From Photobacterium aquae (GTDB lineage: Bacteria; Pseudomonadota; Gammaproteobacteria; Enterobacterales; Vibrionaceae), in the NCBI RefSeq assembly GCF_001029445.1, contig NZ_LDOT01000023.1, positions 219,406 to 283,405 on the forward strand: a stretch of DNA of 64,000 bases. The letters are read 5' to 3'. Below the pieces are notes generated by a model. That model did not search any database, was not told the DNA's origin, and was given only the letters and a program-made list of their open reading frames with translations. The position numbers and the translations under genes were made by a program. This document shows, one piece after another, positions 42,644-51,359 of this stretch; position 1 is the first letter of the stretch, and each line of letters begins with the position of its first letter.

Positions 42644-43515
42644 TGGAGATGATTCGCCATTGGGCATTGATGGGCGTTGAGGCGGGGTGGTTAAGTGAGA
42701 GTTTCTCCTATGCCTTTGTGGTCAATGCCGTTGTGGCCGCTTTGCTGGTGGGGCCGCTGCTAGGTGGTTTGGGGACATTGGTTATTGCCAAGCGCCTTGC
42801 CTTCTTCTCAGAGGCTGTTGGCCATGCGGCCCTGACGGGGATCGCTCTGGGGGTGCTGTTAGGTGAGCCGCCGGAGAACCCGATTATCGGCTTGTTCTGT
42901 TTTTGTATGGTTTTTGCTCTGCTATTGCACTTTGTTCGTAATCGTACCAACGTGCCTTACGATACATTGGTTGGGGTATTCTTGGCGTTAGCCTTGGCTG
43001 TTGGTGCCGCCCTGTTAATGTATGTTGCTCGCAAAATTAACATCCATATGCTTGAAAACGTGCTGTTTGGTTCAATTTTGACTGTAACGGATCAGGATAT
43101 TCTTATCCTTGGAGTAAGCTGTTTATTAATAACGCTGGTATTAATCCCGACGTTTAACCGCATCTTATTGACTTGTATCAGTCCGGATATTGCCCGTGTA
43201 CGTGGCCATGCGACGCATTTTTACGATTACCTGTTTGTAATGATGATAACTTTGGTCACTATCGCTTCGGTGAAAATTATCGGTGCAGTACTGGTTGGGG
43301 CACTGTTATTGATCCCTGGTGCTACCGCTCGACTGATGACTCACAAGATGGGTGATTTTGTTCTGGTATCGGCTTTGCTGGCAACGGTAAGCTGTTTGGT
43401 CGGTACGATTTTGCCAATGGAGCTTGAACTGCCTGTGCCTTCTGGGGCCGCGATCATTATCGTATCGGCGACGTTTTTCTTGCTGGCGACCTGCTATCGC
43501 ATTGTTCGTAAATAG
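42640..43515 (+). CDS. Metal ABC transporter permease (ZnuB/FpvE-like)
   Basis: 291 residues, about eight membrane helices, ABC-3 family: FFSEAVGHAALTGIALGVLLG near residue 55-75, VGVFLALALAVGAALL, and VKIIGAVLVGALLLIPGATAR in the coupling region. Imports iron, zinc or manganese across the inner membrane. Start may be the next ATG (42643). Confidence 0.92.
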   Translation: MMEMIRHWALMGVEAGWLSESFSYAFVVNAVVAALLVGPLLGGLGTLVIAKRLAFFSEAVGHAALTGIALGVLLGEPPENPIIGLFCFCMVFALLLHFVRNRTNVPYDTLVGVFLALALAVGAALLMYVARKINIHMLENVLFGSILTVTDQDILILGVSCLLITLVLIPTFNRILLTCISPDIARVRGHATHFYDYLFVMMITLVTIASVKIIGAVLVGALLLIPGATARLMTHKMGDFVLVSALLATVSCLVGTILPMELELPVPSGAAIIIVSATFFLLATCYRIVRK

Positions 43516-43538
43516 TTTTGGTGCGAAAGGATAAATAT

Positions 43539-44450
43539 ATGACATTAAACAACACACAACACATCTCGCGCCCGGCTAGAACGAAAGCTTTTGCGTTGTT
43601 GGCAACGATGGCGCTGGCGGTGCTAGCAACGCCAGCAATGGCCAAGGATATTCTGACCGCGACACCGGTTACCTATATGTTGGCAACAGAGTTGACGCGG
43701 GGTACTGCACTGGAAACCGAGTTTCTACCCCCTAAGCGCTATGGTATGAACCGCCTGCCGAACTGGTTTGCCAGCAAAGGGGCAGAGGCAACGGTGAAAG
43801 CAGCTCAAGGTGCTCAGGCGGTCATTACGCTGTCTGCGGTGTGGCCGGCGGACCCACTCTATGTTCATGCTCGTCAGGGTAATATCCGTATTGTTGAAAT
43901 TGATGCATCGCAGGCCATCTCGCCTCGTGCACAAGGGGTCGCGGCCCTGCGTTTGGCTGACGGCTCTATTTCGCCATATAGCTGGCTAAATCCTGCAAAT
44001 ATTACCCGTATGGCTGCCATTGTCGGGCAGGATCTTCAGAAAATTTGGCCTGAGCATGCAGATCGAATCGCTGTTAACCAGCAGGCGCTGATGCTTGAAG
44101 TCCGCCAGTTGATCAATCAGCAACAACAGGCGTTATTTGAAGCCGAGGTTGATTCGGTGATTCTACTCTCGTCAGAGCTGGAAGATTTTGCGTCAGGTAA
44201 CCAACTGTTTGTTGTGGAGCGCTATACTCGCCCTGAAATTGAGTGGAGTAAGGCAGACAAGCAGGCATTTGTCGAATTGCTAAATACCGATAAAACCCTA
44301 TGGTTGCTCAGTGCCAAAAAGCTGTCAGCTTCGATGAAGGCGATGTTGCCGGAAAACGTGAAGGTCATGGTGATCGACAGTGTTGACCGCTGGGGACGTG
44401 AAGGTATTGATGCCAAAGAACCGTTGCAACGTTGGGAAATTCGTCTTTAA
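43539..44450 (+). CDS. Second binding-protein-like periplasmic protein (FpvF-like)
   Basis: 303 residues from the ATG at 43539, with AAGGA seven bases upstream. Signal peptide ending in AMA (about 35). The body follows the ZnuA-like fold (NPANITRMAAIVGQDLQKIWPEHADRI is the helix seen in cluster A-I proteins), but the metal-ligand histidines are missing: the NPHxW site reads SPYSWLNP and the first ligand region has no His. In Pseudomonas the last gene, fpvF, also encodes a second binding protein that interacts with ferrisiderophore. A siderophore or partner-binding role is inferred. Last gene before a strong terminator. Confidence 0.78.
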   Translation: MTLNNTQHISRPARTKAFALLATMALAVLATPAMAKDILTATPVTYMLATELTRGTALETEFLPPKRYGMNRLPNWFASKGAEATVKAAQGAQAVITLSAVWPADPLYVHARQGNIRIVEIDASQAISPRAQGVAALRLADGSISPYSWLNPANITRMAAIVGQDLQKIWPEHADRIAVNQQALMLEVRQLINQQQQALFEAEVDSVILLSSELEDFASGNQLFVVERYTRPEIEWSKADKQAFVELLNTDKTLWLLSAKKLSASMKAMLPENVKVMVIDSVDRWGREGIDAKEPLQRWEIRL

Positions 44451-44471
44451 GCGTTAATTAGTTCGTTTTGA

Positions 44472-44505
44472 AGCCCGGTGTATCGATAGGATACACCGGG
44501 CTTTT
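44472..44505 (+). terminator. Strong terminator of the fpv-like operon
   Basis: AGCCCGGTGTATC-GATAG-GATACACCGGGCT, a perfect 13-pair stem followed by TTTT. Confidence 0.93.
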
Positions 44506-44964
44506 TGTTATGGCCGCAGATGAAAAATAGGCATTACGTGAAATCGCTATTCGGTTTACTCCATTCTCTTTCGCTAGCTCTTTTTAGAGACAATAAGTGT
44601 TTCTTATTGGAACGCCATGAGTGGTTTTGGCAGCAAAATGTCTTTGCTAGTAGCGAGTAATTCATCGTCTATTCCTAGTGCGGATATTTGTGCTTGAGGG
44701 TATCAGGTTGATTAGGCGATCGTTTTCTGTTTTGCCAATGTCCTCACGGAAAATGTCCATTAATCATGTCTATGAGATCATCCCACTTTGCTTGTTGTGT
44801 TCTGTATTTATTTATAATCAATGGTTTAGGTTAAAATTGGGTGTGTTGTTGTGTAGGGGGCATGATGTTCTCTTGATACCTGACGGCGATAGGTTGATAT
44901 TCATATAGGTTTCTATTGTTAGGGCGTGTCGGTGATCACGAAATTGGCCATACTCTTTATTTTT
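44506..44964. other. Intergenic region before the dha operators
   Basis: About 460 bases without a supported gene. A plus-strand frame at 44678-44908 has no ribosome-binding site or recognisable family. The dhaR gene is not here, so this gap is unusually long for this genome region. Confidence 0.5.
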
Positions 44965-45012
44965 GTTTCAGAATGAAACGGATTTTGTGTCTGTACCATT
45001 TCATTGTGAAAC
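44965..45012. promoter_or_regulatory. Duplicated TTTCA-N3-TGAAA operators upstream of dhaK
   Basis: GTTTCAGAATGAAAC (44965-44979) and TTTCATTGTGAAA (44999-45011), each followed by CGG, have centres 33 bases apart, about three helical turns, and lie 127-173 bases before dhaK. This is a typical upstream activating arrangement; DhaR, encoded after the operon, is the likely binder (inference). Confidence 0.55.
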
Positions 45013-45137
45013 GGAAAAAAATGCCATTGTCATGAGGGTAACTGGCTCTAGGATGGGGCAACACCTTAGCAAATAACGTGAACAAATACGCCGAAGAGCG
45101 AATTAAAACACAATCCGAATTATAAGAGAGGGATGGC

Positions 45138-46202
45138 ATGAAAAAGTTAATCAATCGTGTAGAAGACGTTGTGAAAGAGCAAATGGAAGGCTTGGCCTTT
45201 TCTCGCCCTGAGCTGCTAGTGAGTTATGAACCGCGCTATATGTGGCACGAACCAAAACAAAAACAAGTTGCTTTAGTGTCTGGTGGCGGCAGTGGCCATG
45301 AGCCGCTTCATGCGGGCTTTATCGGTGAGGGTATGCTGACGGGAGCTTGCCCGGGGGAAGTTTTCACTTCACCAACACCAGATCAAATGTATGAGTGCGG
45401 TCAGAAGGTTAACAGTGGCGAAGGGGTGTTGTTTGTTATTAAGAACTATACCGGTGATGTACTGAACTTTGAAACAGCCGTTGAGCTGTTACATGCTGAT
45501 GGTATTCCTGTAGGAGCCGTACTTACCGATGATGATGTTGCGGTAAAAGACAGCTTGTACACAGCTGGTCGTCGAGGTGTGGCTGGCACGGTATTGGTTG
45601 AGAAAATGGTAGGCGCAGCGGCTGCGAAAGGGTACAGCCTAGAGCAATGTGAAGTATTGGCTCGCCGTATCAACGATAACTGCCGTTCATTTGGCGTGGC
45701 ATTGCGGGCTTGTGTGGTGCCGGCGGCGGGGCAGCTATCTTTTGTGCTGGAAGACAATGAAGTTGAATTCGGTGTTGGTATTCATGGTGAGCCGGGTATT
45801 GAGCGCCGAGCATACGAGAATGTCGATTCGTTGGTTGATCAGATGTTTGCCGAGATCATGGAAAACACAGGCTATAGCCGCACCTTGCGTATATGGAACC
45901 GTGGGAATGGCGATTGGGATGAGGTTGAAACCCCGATTGCGGATTTTGGCAAAGACAAAGATTACGTGGTTTTGGTCAATGGGTTGGGGGCGACCCCCGC
46001 GTCTGAATTGTACGGTGTATATCGCCGTCTGGCACAAAATTGCGAGAAAGCGGGTATCCGTATTGTGCGCAATCTTGTCGGTAATTACTGTACATCCATC
46101 AATATGGAAGGTATTTCCATCACTTTGCTTCAGGCTGATGAAGAAATGCTTGAGCTATACGATGCGCCAGTAAATACAGCTGCAATGACGTGGGGTAAGT
46201 AA
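45138..46202 (+). CDS. dhaK: PTS-dependent dihydroxyacetone kinase, DhaK subunit
   Basis: 354 residues, full length. Binds dihydroxyacetone covalently as a hemiaminal through His216 (GIHGEPGIERR); GGGSGHEPLHAGF (about 49-61) and YTGDVLNF are conserved in the substrate site. With DhaL-ADP it phosphorylates dihydroxyacetone to DHAP in the cytoplasm. First gene of dhaKLM, two bases before dhaL. Upstream palindromes suggest DhaR control. Confidence 0.96.
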   Translation: MKKLINRVEDVVKEQMEGLAFSRPELLVSYEPRYMWHEPKQKQVALVSGGGSGHEPLHAGFIGEGMLTGACPGEVFTSPTPDQMYECGQKVNSGEGVLFVIKNYTGDVLNFETAVELLHADGIPVGAVLTDDDVAVKDSLYTAGRRGVAGTVLVEKMVGAAAAKGYSLEQCEVLARRINDNCRSFGVALRACVVPAAGQLSFVLEDNEVEFGVGIHGEPGIERRAYENVDSLVDQMFAEIMENTGYSRTLRIWNRGNGDWDEVETPIADFGKDKDYVVLVNGLGATPASELYGVYRRLAQNCEKAGIRIVRNLVGNYCTSINMEGISITLLQADEEMLELYDAPVNTAAMTWGK

Positions 46203-46204
46203 TA

Positions 46205-46846
46205 ATGTCTATGCAAATTGAAAAGCAGCATATCGTGACATGGCTGAATCTGTGTGCTGATACTTTTGCGCGCAATCAGGATTTTCTGACTGATTTGGAC
46301 CGCGATATCGGTGATGCTGACCACGGTCTAAATATGAATCGCGGTTTTAGCAAAGTGCGAGAGAACTTGCCGAAAGTTCAAGAGCAAAATATTTCGGCCA
46401 TTTTGAAAAATACCGGTATGACGTTGCTATCGAGTATTGGTGGAGCCAGCGGCCCACTGTATGGCACCTTGTTTATTCGTACTGCGGCCTCTGTGGGGGC
46501 GCGTGAAGTCTTGAGCTTTGCTGAGTTTATCGATGATTTAAAGAGCGGCGTAGATGGTGTGGTATCTCGCGGCAAGGCGGAGCAGGGCGATAAGACCATG
46601 TGCGATGTCTGGCTGCCGGTGCTGCAACACGTAAAGACAGCTCTTGAGAAAGGGACTGATGGTGAGTATTTGCTCGATGAAATGGTTGAGAGTGCCGAGA
46701 AATGTGCCATATCCACTATCGAAATGCGGGCGAAAAAAGGTCGTGCTAGTTACCTTGGTGAGCGCAGTATCGGCCATCAGGATCCGGGCGCGACATCATC
46801 AATGTTGATGATTAAAGCACTGAAACAAGCAATGACAGGGTGCTAA
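46205..46846 (+). CDS. dhaL: Dihydroxyacetone kinase, DhaL (ADP-binding) subunit
   Basis: 213 residues. The three magnesium-ADP aspartates are in DRDIGDADHG (Asp32, Asp37, Asp39), with SSIGGASGPLYGT and GHQDPGATS also typical. ADP stays bound as a cofactor and is rephosphorylated by DhaM. Two bases after dhaK and three before dhaM. Confidence 0.96.
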   Translation: MSMQIEKQHIVTWLNLCADTFARNQDFLTDLDRDIGDADHGLNMNRGFSKVRENLPKVQEQNISAILKNTGMTLLSSIGGASGPLYGTLFIRTAASVGAREVLSFAEFIDDLKSGVDGVVSRGKAEQGDKTMCDVWLPVLQHVKTALEKGTDGEYLLDEMVESAEKCAISTIEMRAKKGRASYLGERSIGHQDPGATSSMLMIKALKQAMTGC

Positions 46847-46849
46847 ATC

Positions 46850-49255
46850 ATGGTTGGCATTGTAATTGTTTCGCACAGTCTTTTACTTGCCCAAGGGGTG
46901 GCCGAATTGGCCACCCAAATGACCCAAGGGCAAGCGAATATCGCTATTGCTGCAGGTGTTGATGATCCTGATAACCCAATTGGTACCGATGCCATCGCGG
47001 TCATGGGGGCTATCGAAGAGGTTTGTGATGATGACGGCGTTGTGGTGCTGATGGATCTGGGCAGTGCGCTGCTCAGTACCGAGATGGCGCTGGAGCTGAT
47101 TGCTCCTGAGCTTGCTGAAAAAGTGTCGCTGCTTGATGCTCCTATTGTGGAAGGCACGATGGCGGCATCAGTAGCAGCTGCTGCGGGGCTGTCTCGTGAG
47201 GCGGTGATTGTCGAGGCACAAACGGCTTTGGATGTGAAAAAAGAACATCTGGGTAGCGGTAACCCCACAGATAATGAGAATAACTCGCTGGATGCCGAAG
47301 AATCGGATCAACCCGTTTTGAGTTTTATGTGGCAGGTACAAAACCCACATGGTATTCATGCTCGTCCTGCAGCCGCGATTGTCCGCGCAATGGCCCGTTT
47401 TGATGCCGATACCGTGTTACTCAAAGGGGATCAGCAAGCCAGCGCCAAAAGTCTTAATAGTATTGCCAAACTTGGGGTTCGTTGCGGTGATGATATCTGT
47501 GTGCGTTCCCGTGGGCCCAAGGCACAAGAGGCCATTGATGCCTTTGCTGCTATGGCTGCCGATCATTTTGGTGAGGCTGATTTGGTCGATGCTTTTTCTT
47601 TTTTCCAAGCAGATGAAAATGTATCAAACAGCGATGCTGATACCCACCTTGTACAAAGCGAGGCTCCGGAAGGGGCATTGGCGGGTATTCGGGTCAGTGA
47701 TGGCGTGGCCATTGCACCGGCCGCTATTTTTACAGTAACGATGCCCGAGGTGCCGCAGCGGGAATTTGTTGGTGAGTCGAATGAAATGGCGTCTTTGCAG
47801 CGCGCCATTGGTGATGTTGTTCAAGAATTGCAGGTGCTGTCCATTGGTGAGCACGGTGCCATTTTTGATGCGCATGCATTGATGCTAGCAGACCCGGATA
47901 TCCCGATGGCATTGCAGAAAGTGGTCGCGAAAGGCGAGATTGCCGAACGCGCATGGCTGTCTGTGATGGATGATTTGGCAGCCCAGTATGCCGCAGCTGA
48001 TAGCCAATACATGCGAGAGCGTGAGGCGGATGTGCGTGATATTGCCCGTCGTGTGATGGTGGCGCTAACGGGGGATAAAGGCCCGGCGATGAGCTTGGCT
48101 GAACCGGTTGTTTTACTGGCACGCGATTTGATGCCATCGGATGTCGCTGGGCTGGATAAATCGAAAGTGTTGGCTGTTTGCCTGAGTGAGGGGGGGAAAA
48201 CGTCACATAGCGCGATTTTAGCCCGTGCGATGGGGATCCCCGCATTGGTTAAGGCCAAGGGGTGTTTGGAGCAAGTGAAAGCGGGCGATACCGTTATTCT
48301 TGATGGTTTTGAGGGGCTGCTATGGTTTGCGCCGGGAAAAGATGTTGAACAAGGTTTAGTGGATAAACGTCAGCAATGGCGTAACGACATTGAAACCTGC
48401 GCCACTAAAGCTCTCGCTCCCGCTATTACACACGCAGGCAAAACAGTCAGCGTATTGGCTAATATTGGTGGACCTGATGATGTTGCTCTGGCTCAAGCGT
48501 GCGGAGCAGAGGGCGTCGGGTTGTTCCGGACAGAGTTTTTGTTCCAGCAACGGGATGTGTTGCCAAGTGAGGACGAGCAGTTCCAAGTCTATTGCCAAAT
48601 TGCATCAGCATTTGGTGATAAGCCGGTAACGATTCGTAGCTTGGACGTTGGCGGGGATAAACCGTTAGCGGCTTATCCAATGCCCGCAGAAGACAATCCG
48701 TTTTTGGGTCAACGGGGGGTTCGCCTGTGTCTTGCCCATCCAGATCTCTTTGCGACACAATTGCGAGCTATTTTGCGCGCGTATCAGCAGCAGCCGAATA
48801 TTCAATTAATGATCCCGATGGTCGCAACGGTTGATGAAGTCCGGCAGGTGAAAGCCTTGTTAGAGCAACAGCGTCAACAGCTTGAGCTTTGTGATTCGAG
48901 TTTGCCAGTTGGTATTATGATCGAAGTGCCGGCAGCGGTGCTGAATGCCGATGCGTTGGCACAAGAGGTGGATTTCTTCTCTATTGGTACCAATGACCTT
49001 ACCCAGTATGTGATGGCTGCCGATAGGGGGAACAGTGCGGTTGCTGAACTGGTAGATTATTTCCAGCCTGCAGTTATGAGTGCGATAGCACGAACATGTG
49101 CGGCAGCCCACAAGGCGGGTATCAGCGTGAGTATGTGTGGTGAAATGGCCGGAGATGTCACGGCAACTGAAACCCTACTATCGATTGGTTTAGGTAAGTT
49201 CAGTGCCAGTGCAGCTTTGTTGCCAGCATTAAAAGAAGCCATTCGGCGTTGTTAG
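46850..49255 (+). CDS. dhaM: DhaM phosphotransferase: DhaM-HPr-enzyme I fusion
   Basis: 801 residues in three parts: a DhaM (EIIA-man-like) domain (1-130, His9 in VSHS), an HPr domain (about 158-250, His170 in IHARP) and a complete enzyme I (about 275-801, phospho-His453 in GGKTSHSAIL, PEP-domain motifs GVGLFRTEFLFQ, IMIEVPAAV and MCGEMAGD). E. coli DhaM is only about 472 residues and has a truncated enzyme I. This version should take phosphate from PEP directly and pass it to DhaL-ADP without the general PTS enzymes, though cross-talk is possible. Confidence 0.93.
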   Translation: MVGIVIVSHSLLLAQGVAELATQMTQGQANIAIAAGVDDPDNPIGTDAIAVMGAIEEVCDDDGVVVLMDLGSALLSTEMALELIAPELAEKVSLLDAPIVEGTMAASVAAAAGLSREAVIVEAQTALDVKKEHLGSGNPTDNENNSLDAEESDQPVLSFMWQVQNPHGIHARPAAAIVRAMARFDADTVLLKGDQQASAKSLNSIAKLGVRCGDDICVRSRGPKAQEAIDAFAAMAADHFGEADLVDAFSFFQADENVSNSDADTHLVQSEAPEGALAGIRVSDGVAIAPAAIFTVTMPEVPQREFVGESNEMASLQRAIGDVVQELQVLSIGEHGAIFDAHALMLADPDIPMALQKVVAKGEIAERAWLSVMDDLAAQYAAADSQYMREREADVRDIARRVMVALTGDKGPAMSLAEPVVLLARDLMPSDVAGLDKSKVLAVCLSEGGKTSHSAILARAMGIPALVKAKGCLEQVKAGDTVILDGFEGLLWFAPGKDVEQGLVDKRQQWRNDIETCATKALAPAITHAGKTVSVLANIGGPDDVALAQACGAEGVGLFRTEFLFQQRDVLPSEDEQFQVYCQIASAFGDKPVTIRSLDVGGDKPLAAYPMPAEDNPFLGQRGVRLCLAHPDLFATQLRAILRAYQQQPNIQLMIPMVATVDEVRQVKALLEQQRQQLELCDSSLPVGIMIEVPAAVLNADALAQEVDFFSIGTNDLTQYVMAADRGNSAVAELVDYFQPAVMSAIARTCAAAHKAGISVSMCGEMAGDVTATETLLSIGLGKFSASAALLPALKEAIRRC

Positions 49256-49282
49256 CCAATTGTCTTGTCTATCTATTTACCG

Positions 49283-49306
49283 AAAAGCCCTCATATGAGG
49301 GCTTTT
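49283..49306. terminator. Bidirectional terminator between dhaM and dhaR
   Basis: AAAAGCCCTCA and TGAGGGCTTTT flank a central TA, making a 24-bp palindrome; it serves both convergent genes. Confidence 0.88.
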
Positions 49307-49345
49307 ATATTTTCCAGCTACTGCAATTTTTTTGGGGGAACAGCA

Positions 49346-51277
49346 TTAGCGCATTTTGTCAGCTAACCCATACTTGTCGATTTTTCGCCAGAGCGTGGTG
49401 CGGCCTATCGCGAGTGCTTTTGCAATGTCGCACATTTTGCCATCGTATACTTTCCATGCATTGATAATTGCTTTTTTCTCCAATTCTTCGAGTGTTTGCA
49501 TGGGAACACTATGCAATGGGCCGCTCTCAGAATTTTGCATGATATGGTCCGGAATATCTTTTAGCTGAACGTGGTTTGAGCTGCGATTGAGAAGTATGCG
49601 TTCCATCCTGCTCTTGAGTTCAGGATCGTTGCCGGGCCATTCAAAAGCGAGCAGGGTATCCATGACAATAGGATCAATATGAATCGTGACATGGTGGCGT
49701 TTTTCGTAATCGGTAACGATACGCTCAATATGCAGGGCAATATCATCCTTGCGCTCGCGCAGTGGTGGGATGGTAAGTTCGTGGTTTGCAATGGCGTAAT
49801 AAAGTTGGCGGCTGAAAGAACCTTGTGCCACATAAGCGCTTAAATCGGATGACGTACTAGTAATTAATTGGAAATTAACAGGAATGAGCCGCTGGCTATC
49901 ACTCCGGCTCATTAATCCTGTTTTTAGTATTTTAAGCAGGGCTGATTGGAGTTCTTGGCTGAGATACTCGACTTTTTCCAGTAACAAGGTACCCCCGTGG
50001 GCAAGCTCGAATTTGGAGGGGAGGCCGTTATCGGCATCATAGCCCAAAAGTTCGCGGTTCATATTTTCATCGTTTATCGCCCGGCAGTTAACGGTAATAA
50101 AAGGGCCGGTTTGAAATTCACATTCGTTATGAATTGCCATTGCCAGTGACGCTTTTCCCACCCCTTCTTCGCCACAGAGCAGTATGGGGGATTTGGATTT
50201 GACCGCGCGCTTGGCGACGGTTATCAAGTGTTTCATCGGCTTAGAGCGAGCCGCCAGCGTGGCAAAGGTATATTTTGCACTTCCCCCAATTTGCTGTTGT
50301 GCGAGTTGGCGAATTTTGTTGATGGGATGAATAAATAAAAGGGTTGAGCCATCTTGCAACTGGCTTACAGACAAAATAGCTTCGATAAATTCGCTATTAA
50401 TCTCAACGGTCGTTAGCTTGTGGCAGATATTTTCGTTTTGCTCGAAGCTCGCCAAAATATTGGGCGCAAAGCGGATCGTATCGAAAATATTTTTATCTAT
50501 AACATTGATGGCATTGAGCTGGAAAAGTACTTCGGCTTGCTGGCTTACCATGATGATACGCTGGTTGGCATCCCACGCAATTAGACCATCGTCCACATTG
50601 GCCATGGTAGCATTATGCATGGCGATCATCCGGTTCATATTCTCTTGTTCGAAATGTAATTGCAGTTGAAGTGAGATCTCTCTGGCACAAGACACCGCAA
50701 TGACACAGTGTTCGCGACGGTATTCGGTGGCCATTTTTATTAATGCCATGGTACCCCGTAACTTGCCCAATGAATCAAAAATGGGGGCCGCACACACACC
50801 GAACGGATGTAAATGTTGATTGAAGTGTTGCGCTGCGAAGACCTCTGCGGGCTGGTGGCTGTCAATGCACAAGCTAACAGCGTTCGTCCCTATTTTTCCT
50901 TCAGAAAGAAATCCACCATCGGTAATACCTAGGCTATCGAGTTTTTCGATGAGTGTTGAATGGCCGGTGCGTTTGACGATACAGCCATTATCATCGGTAA
51001 CCAGCAAGGCAATAGGGTCGTGATGAAGTAAGTCAAAAGTGTCTTCAACGACAGTGACCGCACAATCGATAAGCGTTTGGTTACGCTTGATGAGTGAGCT
51101 GAGAGTATGACCTGAGGCGATATGTGGGGGAGACCAGTGAATAGCGCTACATTGATTGGCACAGCGTTGCCATGAGGCATAGTATGGGGAGGTTTCAAAC
51201 TCAGGGGAAACCCAACGGTGTTTTTGGAAGAAATCCCAACGATGTTGGCCAGAAGCGATACAGTAGGTAGATGACAT
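49346..51277 (-). CDS. dhaR: DhaR, regulator of the dha operon
   Basis: 643 residues: N-terminal GAF-like sensor (about 60-205), PAS-like segment (about 218-325), AAA+ domain (about 340-565; Walker A GEEGVGKA at 369-376) and a Fis-type helix-turn-helix (about 595-640, AKALAIGRTTLWRKIDKYGL). The GAFTGA loop that contacts sigma-54 is missing: after ELLGYD comes ADNGLPSK. This agrees with E. coli DhaR, which works with sigma-70. In that system DhaK represses and DhaL-ADP activates DhaR. Faces the operon it most likely controls. Confidence 0.9.
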   Translation of the reverse strand: MSSTYCIASGQHRWDFFQKHRWVSPEFETSPYYASWQRCANQCSAIHWSPPHIASGHTLSSLIKRNQTLIDCAVTVVEDTFDLLHHDPIALLVTDDNGCIVKRTGHSTLIEKLDSLGITDGGFLSEGKIGTNAVSLCIDSHQPAEVFAAQHFNQHLHPFGVCAAPIFDSLGKLRGTMALIKMATEYRREHCVIAVSCAREISLQLQLHFEQENMNRMIAMHNATMANVDDGLIAWDANQRIIMVSQQAEVLFQLNAINVIDKNIFDTIRFAPNILASFEQNENICHKLTTVEINSEFIEAILSVSQLQDGSTLLFIHPINKIRQLAQQQIGGSAKYTFATLAARSKPMKHLITVAKRAVKSKSPILLCGEEGVGKASLAMAIHNECEFQTGPFITVNCRAINDENMNRELLGYDADNGLPSKFELAHGGTLLLEKVEYLSQELQSALLKILKTGLMSRSDSQRLIPVNFQLITSTSSDLSAYVAQGSFSRQLYYAIANHELTIPPLRERKDDIALHIERIVTDYEKRHHVTIHIDPIVMDTLLAFEWPGNDPELKSRMERILLNRSSNHVQLKDIPDHIMQNSESGPLHSVPMQTLEELEKKAIINAWKVYDGKMCDIAKALAIGRTTLWRKIDKYGLADKMR

Positions 51278-51359
51278 AGATACAAACGGGTAGAAACAAT
51301 AGGCTATTCTATCGTGAGGCTATGGGACTCGGTGTGACCGTGATCCCATATGCCCTGTA

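Noticed and set aside
37911..44450. Zinc uptake (znuABC) operon
   Set aside because: The promoter has a Fur box and I see no Zur box, the binding protein lacks the His-rich loop of ZnuA, and the upstream PepSY/DUF2271/DUF4198/DUF6162 genes point to iron. Not fully excluded.
44678..44908. 76-codon plus-strand frame before dhaK
   Set aside because: No ribosome-binding site, unusual composition with many Leu/Ile/Arg, no family; probably chance.
45040..45065. Sigma-54 promoter before dhaK
   Set aside because: TGGC and GGGC elements are present, but the GG-to-GC spacing is two bases too long and DhaR lacks GAFTGA.
49249..49464. 71-codon plus-strand gene after dhaM
   Set aside because: It runs through the bidirectional terminator and the antisense end of dhaR; a shadow frame.
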